Source: Darksidea phi (taxonomy: Eukaryota > Ascomycota > Dothideomycetes > Pleosporales > Lentitheciaceae). Taken from it: DNA of 64,000 nucleotides. Every line of letters begins with the position of its first letter. The first letter of the stretch is position 1. The stretch lies in NCBI GenBank assembly GCA_030770425.1, contig JASJFT010000183.1, positions 1 to 64,000 of the forward strand, read 5' to 3'. Below, in pieces: positions 34,901 to 44,612 of this stretch. The notes below the pieces were generated by a model. The model worked only from the letters and a program-made list of their open reading frames with translations, was not told the origin of the DNA and made no database searches. The position numbers and the translations under genes were made by a program.

Positions 34901-35181
34901 CCGTCCACCTCAGGAAGAAGTTTCACGAGGAACTGGCCCGCGCGCCGGCTTTCATGATTAAAATCGAGGACCGAAACTCCATGGACTTCGTGGTTAGGAG
35001 CATGATGCACCCCGACCCGGCTGAGAGGCCGACTGCTGAGCAGGTATACCAGTGCTTCGGCTGCCAGTGGGTGGCACAGAGGCGACAATCTGGCGCCACC
35101 ATCTACGAAGGCAATTTCGGCCCTGCCCACGATGTCTTGGAGGCGTTCAACGACCATCCTGATGCCATGGACACTAGTTGA
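31909..35181 (+). CDS. wee1: Wee1-family mitosis-inhibitor kinase
   Basis: Wee1/Swe1 kinases delay mitosis by phosphorylating the inhibitory tyrosine of Cdc2/Cdk1. Two exons (31909-34413 and 34462-35181) separated by a 48-bp intron encode 1074 residues. The first 700 residues are a disordered regulatory region rich in Ser/Pro/Arg with many SP and TP sites, consistent with control by phosphorylation. The kinase domain starts near residue 707: glycine loop [17 protein letters not shown] lysine in [16 protein letters not shown] hinge, catalytic loop [10 protein letters not shown] (about residue 848), DFGLA, and the Wee1-type activation segment [13 protein letters not shown] in place of the usual APE. 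An acidic insert ([12 protein letters not shown]) lies in the C-lobe. HxDLKPxNI with GDxxYLAxE is characteristic of Wee1 rather than other Ser/Thr kinases. Confidence 0.95.
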
Positions 35182-36410
35182 AACTCGACTTGACTTGATT
35201 GTTCAATGTCATCCCTCCCAGTGCTGGCTCTTCTGTGTTTTGGACTGGCTAGAAGATTGTAGGATTTGTGTACCGATGGATCTGCGTCTTGAAGACTCGG
35301 ACTTCACAGCTTAAGATGCTATCGACGAAGTTGTCTACGAACAACCAGGGAAGCATCGCACTGGGAACGATCTAGACCGGCGATTCGCGCAACACAGTCA
35401 CCACAAAACCATTAATCCACCCGTCTCCCCGTTGTTAGCCTCCTCTTGCTAAGGCGGTCTTTATCTTTGGAACGGTTACGACATTCACGGCCATTCGCGT
35501 GCGAAAGGAAATTATTGTTTCTGTAATGAGCTTTGTTTTGCAGGCGTTGTCATACCGTCTATATCTGCATTCACCCCCACTGTTACCCTCGCTGCTAGGA
35601 ATTGCGGCGAGTTGGGGATTGGCGTTTTATTTGCTTCGACGGTGTTGTGCGACGAAAATGTTTACGGCCGCAGGCACGACTTTTTCGATTCGCATACAGG
35701 ACACTGTTTGGTATAGGGTGTGAGTGGCACCCTTAGTGCGGAGGTTGTGGTTGGATGTGGCCTGCGAGAATGGAAACGGATGGAGATGGATCTTGTAGTG
35801 TGTGTAGATGTTTAGGCCTGTATGATGATATGATGACCATGTCTATGCATGAACAATTTGTTCGCCTGCTTGTTGCTGTGTGGTGCTTGTTATGTGCTCG
35901 AGCGTGGAATAGTTGCTCGTGGATGGGCAGGATTCCGCCCTCGACATATAAAAGATCGATCTCAGCCTTCCTCGAACCCTTTTTCCTGTACACTGCTCTG
36001 TTCTCAACACTAAAATCGATGGCATAATATGACATGGACTGCTCTGTTGAATTAAAAAAAATCAAAGTGCAACCATTCGATGGGGAGGGGAAGTTTTATC
36101 GCTGAGACCAAAATGCTAGTGAACATGGGACATGGCTTGGTGTCGTCTTGGGCTGGTCTGCAGAGTGTACACATGGATATGGATATACTGAAATTCGTCT
36201 TCATGGAGAGTCCGGGACTCGGAGACTTGGGGATGCTGGGCTGGGGAGGGATGTGGGCGTTATGCGGGAGAAGAGAGAGGAGGAGAGAAGAGAGCATGTG
36301 CCAAAAAGAGAGAGAATACGAGTACGAGTCGAGGACGTGTACGAGAAATTTGTGAACAGGAGGGAGCATGGGCGGAGGGTGGAGGAGTTAGAACTGTAGA
36401 TGGAGGATGA

Positions 36411-36446
<36 letters not shown>

Positions 36447-38036
36447 TGGTTGGTTGGTTGGGCTGGTTGCGTCTGAGCTCCTTACTCAGTTCGTGATTAG
36501 GCAGGGCTGAAGATGAGGGTACTTAAACAACTTCCCCAGCTTCGTCGCCGGAGTCTTTCTTTTCCACAGTGTTGGGACCGGGGAATACGCGAGTCTAAAA
36601 ATTGGCAGTGCCAAAACCTATGGCTTGTCTTGCCTTGGCTTGATTGTTTTTTTCGAAAAAAGAAAAATACAATTGGGCAAATGGGTGGGAGGCGGTTGGG
36701 GCAGTCGGGGGGTTTAAAACAAGAGAGGTTGGCGGCTATTGTATGGTGGCCTTGTGTCAAAAACCGGACCCGAATGGCCCATGTGTGGGCGTTGTTTGGG
36801 AGATGTCGAAGGTGATTTGGGGAGGGGAAGACTAAAGATGCGAACGTGAAGGATGATGGGTTGGAGAGCAATGGGGGTTCTGAAATGGATGGGACTCCGT
36901 TTCAATGCCGGCGGGGCGGCCGGAAATTCAGAGTGTGGATTCTAAAATAACGGCATGGAGTCAGATGGTTGGAGAATCCGCCTCCTCCGGAAAAGTATTT
37001 ATTTTCCAGACGTTGGACTGTTTCCTCTTCTTCACTGCATCTGTTCCTGCCCGGGTTTCAAAAAGAAATGGGAACCGCAATAACGAAATGGGATCGTTCT
37101 TTCTAAAACCTATGTCGAGGATGACATGTGGAGAAGTGCGCCGTCTGTCTTGTTCCAAAGTACGGCAGTTAAAACGCATGACTGTGGGCTCCGAGTGGTA
37201 GATCGACTTACCAAAATCCTCGGACAAAGCCCAAATGTGTGGGGACCACTAAAATCGATCCGCACAATACACGTGGCGCTTTTCGTCCCGCGCTTCTTCA
37301 AGTCTGCGACACCTGCTCATATGCGTCGCTGTCGTTGCGTTTCCTCGGTCTTTCATGCTTCTGCATAAATGGGCTTTGTGCATTTGATTCTGCACCGAAA
37401 TCTTGAGCCCGAAGGATCTATGGATTTCCGGCGATGAGAGAGCTGAATCAGTCGTTCATGAAGTGTTCGTTTGGATATCTCGAAACTGTTGAGTCTTGAC
37501 GAACATGGACTTGTTCGCGTGATCAATGTGCCTCAAGTATGAGAGGCATGCGGGAGTGCGCTGTGTCTCTGCGGACCGATATCTATATTATTCGCTTGTA
37601 TGGAGTTTTACTTTGTGGTTTGGTCTGGTGGATTTTGCTGAGGCGGAATTTTGCGGGTTGCGTATTTCAATCAAGGAAGCCAAAAATACATGTGTTTTCC
37701 GGCCGGCAGTAATGCCGTCTATTTGCTGTTCCGGAAGTGTATCGGATACTTTGTTGTTCAGGGCAATATTTAAAGTCCCTTGACTGGTTATGGTTTTCCA
37801 GACCGCGACTATATCCCTTTTGAGAAAAACGATACTCTGAAAAAAGATGGAGAGCGAACATATGGCTGCTGTCGTGTGGGTCGACTTCTCTATGAACATC
37901 AGCAGGGGAAGAATGGCATCGGAAACCGACAGAACGAACTTGCATGTTCGGAGGGTACAGTCGAAAATAAGTCAACATCCATCCTGGAGAACTATGAAGG
38001 CGGCTATCTTGAGCGGTCGAACCGCGTTATTAAAAC
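35182..38036. other. Gene-poor stretch
   Basis: No gene is supported. Only short, overlapping frames occur. It contains the Wee1 3' UTR, a trinucleotide repeat at 36415-36444 and, from about 37800, uncertain remnants leading into the Gypsy integrase relic at 38037. Confidence 0.4.
36415..36444. repeat. (CTG)10 microsatellite
   Basis: Ten perfect CTG units are followed at once by a TTGG-type tetranucleotide run. It lies in non-coding sequence 1.2 kb downstream of the Wee1 stop. Confidence 0.95.
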
Positions 38037-38417
38037 GTGCGAGACCTCGATTACGGACTGCCGCCTGGAACCCAGATCTCTATATTGAAGACAGGGCACC
38101 ACCAGACACATGAAAGGCTGCGCGGAGCAGTTTTCATGAGGAAGATGGCCAAACTTCTCAAAATCTACATCAAGTACTGCCCAGCCTGCATCAAGAACAG
38201 GACGGAGCATCATATGCCATATGGCAGCCTGGAACCGATACCCAGCCCAGGACAGCCATACCTCACCATCGCCATAGATATAGTGACTGGCTTGCCAGCC
38301 AGTGCCACAGCATTCGACGCCCTGATGACTGCCACCTACAAAGAGTCCAAGCGGATACTTTTTGTACCCGGGATGATCGATTGGACAGCAGGAGAGTGGG
38401 GCGCAGCCTTGAGATGA
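38037..38417 (+). mobile_element. Gypsy/Ty3 integrase fragment, relic
   Basis: The translation resembles the zinc-finger and start of the catalytic core of fungal Ty3/Gypsy integrases. A GHHQTHERL segment is followed by YIKYCPACIKNRT (the C-x2-C half of the HHCC finger), PYGSLEPIPSPGQPYLTIAID and DIVTGLP (first catalytic Asp region), then a weaker match to the segment that normally reads like LIPG..TW.A..WA.ALL (here FVPGMIDWTAGEWGAALR). The frame stops at 38417, and the rest of the core is missing or unrecognisable. No LTRs were found around it. Base composition is ordinary, so it does not show the RIP pattern of the Copia element. Confidence 0.7.
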
Positions 38418-39829
38418 TTCATGGCTCGGGAGAAGTGCTGGTCGGTTATTTCCAACAAAAAGAAAATCCCAAGTAACACTACGGTGTTGGGACTGCGTAT
38501 CGAGAACGACGTATAGCATCAGGACTGGACGTCCTAAAATGCTGGTGTATTCTCTGCATGACCTTTTGCCTTTCCTTGTCGCCGAAATTCGTAGATATAA
38601 AGGCCACTCTACCGACCTACTCTCAATCCTTCACGCACTTGTCAAAAGTAGGGGGGTTACTAAAATGCCCGCCAACTCTTTCATGTTCGGGGGCCCTGGA
38701 TCCGGTCGGCGTTCCCAAAAAACCGACGTACGATGGCACGGTACTATGTTTCGGCTTTCTCCAGATACGCACCGAATGATATCTGAGTACTGCGCCTCTT
38801 TCAAGAATTCCAACTCATTGGAGCTATGGACGAAAAAATACTGTGCAGGTTATTAGCGTGTTCCCTGTTCCTCGAAAAATGGCCATGTTACACGTCCACT
38901 GTTCATCGAGAATTAAGAGTTCGGCGGTAGCGTGGAGCAACTATTCGCAAAGGACATCGTACCATATGCATGTGCGTCCGCGTCTTCTCTGGGCCTCGCA
39001 TATATAAAACGGCTCACCTCACGGGACAATGTCACTCGCTACGACTTCTCCACAACGGACTTGCAGTCTATCTTTTAGTACCCTATGGTTTATTACCTTA
39101 CGGTTAGCGCATTAGGCTGCTTGATTTGGGCAGTCGCAAACTCAATAGCGCTGAGAAATATAAAAGCAGAGCTTATCACCCAAACGAGCAACATAGCGCC
39201 ATTATCGACTTTGGCCAGTGGGTCTGGGTGGAGTAATACGGCCTCTAGTCATGTTGGTGATAGTAGTGGGTCTTTACCTCTGGGGCCGCCCATATCAACA
39301 TCAACATATACATCAACATATACATCAACATATACATCAAAACTTCTGACTCTCGATGAAATGGGTGGATTAAAAACGTTGAAACGGCTGCTGTATGCGT
39401 TTCTCAGTGGTTTTTTGTCCTCAAAACTATGTCGTATCCGAGAATGAATACCTGTGGATACGGATAGTTGCTTATTATGGATGGCCGAGCTTTGTGGTAA
39501 AAGATGGCTGGCGGTGCTTGTTAGGGAGTGAGGGTGTCTGGGACAAAGAGAATGTAACATGTGCTGGGCATGGTCGTATGTTTCGGGTCCGTGTTGGGAA
39601 GTGAGATTGGACGTTATAGTCTGAAAAAACCTGAAAGAAGATTGACCATGCATGTGTGAGTGTGAGAGAGAGCAGGAAATGCAGAAACGATAGGATTGCG
39701 TTGATACTAGCGACCTACACATAACAACTAACAACACCACGGTCCATCAACAACACACTCTATAACTCAAACACCTCAAGCCCATCTCCTATCCATCCTT
39801 CCCTTCCTTAAAACCCGCACCACATCAGC
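38418..39829. other. Gene-poor stretch with a short tandem repeat
   Basis: No gene is firmly supported. A 12-base repeat (ACATCAACATAT) is iterated at about 39295-39341. An open frame from 39085 begins with a hydrophobic segment (YYLTVSALGCLIWAVANSIAL) but runs through this repeat, and I do not trust it as a gene. Confidence 0.4.
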
Positions 39830-40199
39830 TCAGTAATCCCCATCCACGCCATCCCTAAATTTACAACACGCCCAACAGTTCTACGCCAAGTCAGCAAAAA
39901 AGTCCCTCCGTTCACTCTCTGGCCTCCATAAAAGAAAGAAAAGTTGTGTTACTCACCCCAATCTGATGCGCAACCCACCCCTTCCCACATGCAAGGCTAA
40001 AAGAGGAGTCGGCACACAGCTTGTTGCACATCCGCGGCCCTTTAACCAGCGTTGGAAGAGGGTATGGAGAAACTGTGGTAGTTGGATGGATGATGGTTGG
40101 CATGGGGTAGGGAACGTCAGTAGCCGTAGGTTTGGTGGGTGGAACTGCTGCTGCGGTTGCGAGGGCCGTGAGCGCAGCGAGTGAGATGAGGAGCTTCAT
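39830..40199 (-). CDS. Small secreted cysteine-rich protein, effector-like
   Basis: Two exons (39957-40199 and 39830-39880), split by a 76-bp intron (GTGAGT donor, GCTGAC branch, CGTAG acceptor), encode 97 residues. The start at 40199 opens a clear signal peptide (MKLLISLAALTALATAAA). A Pro/Thr-rich spacer follows (TKPTATDVPYPMPTIIHPTT), then a compact C-terminal region with six cysteines: MCNKLCADSS, ACGKGW and, mostly in the second exon, NCWACCKF. The short second exon supplies the CWACC motif, and without splicing half of the cysteines are lost. The layout matches small secreted proteins of plant-associated Dothideomycetes, but no named effector family is recognised. The nearest neighbours are a Gypsy relic and gene-poor DNA. 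An in-frame upstream Met at 40277 would spoil the signal peptide, so I prefer 40199. Confidence 0.8.
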
Positions 40200-40615
40200 G
40201 ATGACGATAATTTTAGGACTCGAGTTTGGAGTTGAAGCCGGGCCTGTGTTTTGGGGATCGTCTTTAAGAAGGAACAATGAGCGATGAACGTTGGTTAATA
40301 TACGGTTTAACCATGTTACACCAAAGGGATGCCGGGATTACCCCAAGCAGTAGCGTTGAGTGTCGGTAGACAACCCGAGTCGCCTGAAGCACATGCACGC
40401 TAGATTTTACTTTCTAGATTGGATCAGCGAAGAAAATAATGTGAATGTACTAAAGAGCTCTCGGCGACTATATTGCCACGACGTCTTGGCGGATTCCGTG
40501 CGTAATGTGAATAGGCTAAAGCTAGGTCCCAAGCATGCAACCTCAGCTCGAATATATACAGCTTCGCTGAAAGAAGCAGACTGGTGCTCGCTGTAGCTGG
40601 CATGTGTCCTGTCTG
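40200..40615. other. Intergenic, no gene recognised
   Basis: 416 bases between two minus-strand genes. It contains the promoter of the small secreted protein gene and the 3' end of the cyclase-family gene. Confidence 0.4.
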
Positions 40616-41826
40616 CTAGAATATCGCGACTGCGTTTGGTGGACTCGCGACGCCCCCCGGAACCTTGACCTCGTTAGCTGATCATGCTGTCAGTTTGCCG
40701 ACGGCGTGTTACCTTCAATGGCACGCTGGACACAAAACACGTATACCGTCCCAGTTCTTCAGCTTTCTGGCAAAGACGTTCCAAGTCAAACATTTCGCCG
40801 ATCATGACACCTTGCATTTGATTAGACCTCTCCTAAAGTCGGGTAAAGATGGGAAAATGAAGGAATACTTACCCCATCCAGCAAGCAGCCATTGATGTAC
40901 GAGACCGCCGCCTTGCATTTCATCTTCCCAAGCTTCACCTTTCCAAATACCGCCTGGTACGTTATGTGGACCTACTAAGGGGCTCATTTCGAAGCTCGGC
41001 GCATCACTTCTTGGTTAGCTCTCTGCCCGAAAAGTTGTGTAAGGTAGTATGCTTACCCGGCCACTGCCACGAAGCCAGACTCCCATATCCACTGCACCAC
41101 CTCCCTACTACTCTCCACGCCTAGGAATGCCGGCGGCTTTGTTGCTAGCTCCTTCCTCTCTTCCATCCCCAATTTCTCATAATCTCTTGTGAACCCGGTC
41201 CTCAGCAACAACAGATCGCCTTCCCTTGTTTCCACCCCTGTCTCTTTCAACATCTCCTTCAGCTCCTCTGCTTTGATGTAGTTCGCCCCTAATGCGTTCA
41301 CGTGCTGCCTCCCCTTCTTCTCCAACCACCGCGGATAATCCAAGATAACACCGCGCGTAGTAATCCCACCCGCATTCACGACCTTCTCGATCCCAATAAC
41401 CCCACTCCTCTCGAGGTCCTCCTGCGTCCTGCCGCCGTAGAATTTCCCCGCTCGTTGGTACCCGTAGTGGCGGAAGCCGTCCCATTGACTACTGCTCTGT
41501 GTGTTGATGTTCAAGAAGTCGTCGTTCACGACCCTTTTGTTTCCGTTAGGATGTCTTCGAATTTCCATTTTCCAGTCGAATGCGGGCCGGTCGAAGGACG
41601 GAAAAGTGGGCAGGTTCAGAGACCAATCGAGTGATACACGCTCGCCAGTTTGTATCTCCCTAGCGGCTGACTTCACGACGGCAGGCGTAAGCATGTTAAG
41701 GGCGCCGAGTTCATCGTCTTTGCCGTAGAGACCCCATGCATTGCCTGCGGGACCGTTTTTGTCGAGCGGAAGTGAGGCGAATGGTGGGCGTGTCGGTGGC
41801 GACATGGTAGGCAGCGTATCAGGCAA
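40616..41826 (-). CDS. Cyclase-family (kynurenine formamidase-like) metal hydrolase
   Basis: Four exons on the minus strand (41057-41826, 40873-41006, 40713-40810, 40616-40669) total 1056 bases and 351 residues, a normal size for fungal members. Introns are 50, 62 and 43 bp. Family features are NAWGLYGKDDELGALNMLTPAVV near the start, SSSQWDGFRHYGYQ (the family usually has a metal-binding HxDxxxH here; this protein has QWDGFRHYG), GITTRGVILDY, EGDLLLLRTGFTRDY and the closing VPGGVASPPNAVAIF. The family cleaves amide or ester bonds in aromatic compounds; the substrate cannot be deduced. A second Met seven residues in (MSPPTRPPFASLPLDKNG) is also a plausible start. It precedes the small secreted protein gene on the same strand without overlap. 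Confidence 0.9.
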
Positions 41827-42198
41827 ATGGGGCCCTGATGTGGCAGAAGGAGAATAAGAAACGGGTGTACTGGGGATTGGCGTACCTGCATACCGTCAAG
41901 CGCGAACCTCGGCGATAATATACCTAAGCAGGGTTGAGGTGGGGTTGAGGCGGGGTCGCTCGTACACAGTGATTTTCAAAATGACACATCTCCAAACAGA
42001 TATCATATTGTTGGTTTGCTTCTTGGACAAGTACAGAGATTCCGGTCGCTGTAGCGCATCACTGCGTCCTGTACGCATGTGCGCTGAGACGTTGTAAATG
42101 TAACCTGTGACGCGTAACGGACGCAATCGCGACTTGGGCAGGCCAAGCAACTACATGGCAACAACCACCTCGCCGGTTTCCTGGCAGACCATGATGCT
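41827..42198. other. Intergenic between Gyp1 and the cyclase-family gene
   Basis: 372 bases, no gene. It holds the 3' UTR of Gyp1 and the promoter of the cyclase-family gene; no motif is assigned. Confidence 0.4.
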
Positions 42199-44269
42199 CT
42201 AGAAGTTCGGACCCATGCCTACTCCGCCGCCTGACTTTGATCCGGTGTTCTTCAAATGCGCGCTACTCCCTCGGAATAGACTTTGCCAGATAAACGCTTC
42301 ACTCAACAATAACTCGATATCTTTCTCGGTCCATTCCCGTGTTGGCAACGATTGCAAAAACATCATAATCTCTTGAAAGTCCATCTTCCGGAGCTGGTCA
42401 GACCATTTGACAAGGAAGGCGGCGCACACGTAGAGGTGGAAGGAGGAAAAGCCGTCTTCTTCAGCCTAGTGTTTGTTAGTACTGAGGGGAGAGAGGGGTG
42501 AGAAGTGGACTTGTTACGCACCAAGTACGTATCCCACATCCGTATCGTGTTCTTGACGGATATCTCTCGCATAAGCAGACAGTTCATCCACCGGAAACTG
42601 AATTGAATGAACTCAACTCCCTCGTTCTGTAGGTGCTTGGCCAAGCTGTCGTCTATCCTGGTGGTGAGGTCCCTCAGGCTAGCAACCTGGCGCTGGATAC
42701 CCGGTTGCTGTGAGATGTAGTTATCTTGAATGCCATCGAGAAGCTTCGTCAGACACCAGAATGAGTCGGCTTCAACGGCATCCAGAACCTGTTTCGGAAG
42801 CTGCCCGGGATCCATGCCGAACTCAATGTCTGGGTCTGATATGTAGGCGCCAAGGAAGACCTGCCAGAATGGAGTGACGAGATCGTTGATGCCCTGCACG
42901 TAACCAGAGGCAGGATGCCGTATCGCCCAAACGTACAGTATCCGCTCTAATGATCTTTGTGTGGCTTCATAGCTGTAGAGGCCCAGATGTGGGTTCGTCC
43001 GCGGTACATCGATGCTGATTTGATGCCAGATGGCCTCGTCTAGGCCCCGACCGCGTCCGCGATTCAGCGAGGGGGACGAGGAAGCGCCCACAATACCAGC
43101 AGTGACTGAACCTGTGCTAACGCTTGTCCCTCGCTCGAAAGCTTGCCGCACCCCTTCCAAGTACTCTCTCCTCTTTCTCTGCAGTGCCGCCACTCTCCGC
43201 TCACTGCTTGTCGGTAGGTATCCGAGGAGGACCTGCCAGGCCATTGCGCGCACTTCAGACGGTATGCCTGACCATGCTGAATCTCGAAGCTCGGACAGCG
43301 GGATTGTGCTCGTTTGTAGTATGCGCTTAAACTTGTTGATGCGAGTTATGCGCGAGGAATGCTCTTCGATCTCCTTCGCGGTCGCGTTGGGAGCTACCGA
43401 CGGGTGCGATATCAGATGTAACGAGTTCGCGGGGTCACGGAGGATCTCCTGGTACTGCGGCCGAAGGATTTTGCCTTCCGTTTTCTTCGCGGTAGGGTAG
43501 TTGGGTATGCCCCTCTCTTCGGCAATATCGCCGCTGTCTATTGCGCGCCACGGTGTTGACGATGATGTTGAACCGTTTCTTGCCTTTGTTCCTCCCGGAT
43601 CCCTGCCCTTCGTAGGTTCCTTCCGCCTTCCCTTTCTGCGCATGCTTGCTATACTGGGTAGTCCGAACTCGTCCTCGTCGTCCTCGAACATGATATCGCC
43701 ACCTTCTTCTTCGTCGTCGTTCCAGTCATGGTTTGTTTCGCGGAGGAAGCTGGTGTAGGTGCGTCTCGTAGGAGGAGGAGAGATGGTGTTTGGGGTGCGG
43801 CTTGTAGGGGCGCTGGACTCGCGACTGTGGCTAGCCGACGGCGGGGTTCGCGGACGGGAGCTGGTTCCGGAGACGTTCCTTCAGCAATCAGCTTGGCCGC
43901 AACATAGAAGCACGGGGTGTATATACAGATTGTCGAACTTGAGTATGTCTGCATGCGAATAGGAAGCGCCGATGATCTTCTTGTTCTCGTACGGCTTCGA
44001 CGTGTTGGAGGTGGACCGCCAGAAGGGAGATGCTGATCTAGCGCTCACGGTCAATGCTTGTCCTGTGTGCCAGCGGGTGGAGCATGTGACATACGAGGAA
44101 CGGTCTACGTGAAGACAAGCATGGCGTTAGTGTGCTGCTTGCTGTGACGATTGCGGCTTGAATGCTACGGACCAACCTGCACCATTTCCTAGGGCAGCAT
44201 ATTAGCAATCGCGTAGGCATGCTCAAGCACCGTATCCCGGCATACCTGCTGCTGCTTCTTGTTCGCCAT
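42199..44269 (-). CDS. GYP1: TBC-domain Rab GTPase-activating protein Gyp1
   Basis: Gyp1 stimulates GTP hydrolysis by Ypt1 and related Rabs at the Golgi. Five exons are modelled: 44246-44269, 44173-44188, 43927-44104, 42522-43878 and 42199-42465, together exactly 614 codons with stop. The first two exons are only 24 and 16 bases. The frame, the CACTAAC branch before 44105 and the agreement of phases support them, although the second uses a GTCCGT donor. The N-terminal 200 residues are disordered (SRTPNTISPPPTRR, FLRETNHDWNDDEEEGGDI). The TBC domain carries the Arg finger in IDVPRTNPH, the Gln finger in ASGYVQGINDLVTPF, WCLTKLLDGIQDNYI, and EFIQFSFRWMNCLLMREI followed by RMWDTYL. A 56-bp intron (42466-42521) precedes the last exon, which ends GVGMGPNF. 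It is divergent from the Hrp1 gene, with 343 bases between starts. Confidence 0.92.
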
Positions 44270-44612
44270 CGTGGACGCAATCAGGATATTGAAGGCTGTC
44301 GCCCCGCCTGCTCGACCGCTGCTTCGACGTTCAGACAAACGCCGGCCGCGACGTGGACCGAGCCCGACACCAGCGCCCCTTTTGGACTAGCGTGTTTTTG
44401 TGTCTCCTCACTTCAAATGTTCGGCGTCAGGCTCTGTCTGTCTTCTGTCACCCGGCACGCCTTCACCCGACTTTCCCATCGCGCTCTTCTTGCCCGCGCA
44501 CTCTTTTCTGTCGCAGGACCCTTTAACAGCCCCTACCCGCGTGCCTTTTGAACTCAACTGAACACCTCCGACTACCCTCACCCTTTCCTTCTCTCACCCC
44601 CAGTAGATCGAG
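44270..44612. promoter_or_regulatory. Divergent promoter region of Gyp1 and Hrp1
   Basis: 343 bases between the two start codons. A CT-rich run (CCCTTTCCTTCTCTCACCCC) lies just upstream of the Hrp1 ATG at 44613, as is common in fungal promoters. Confidence 0.5.

Noticed and set aside
39085..39447. Possible small membrane protein on the plus strand
   Set aside because: Its coding potential rests on a 12-base tandem repeat at about 39295-39341, and nothing else supports it.
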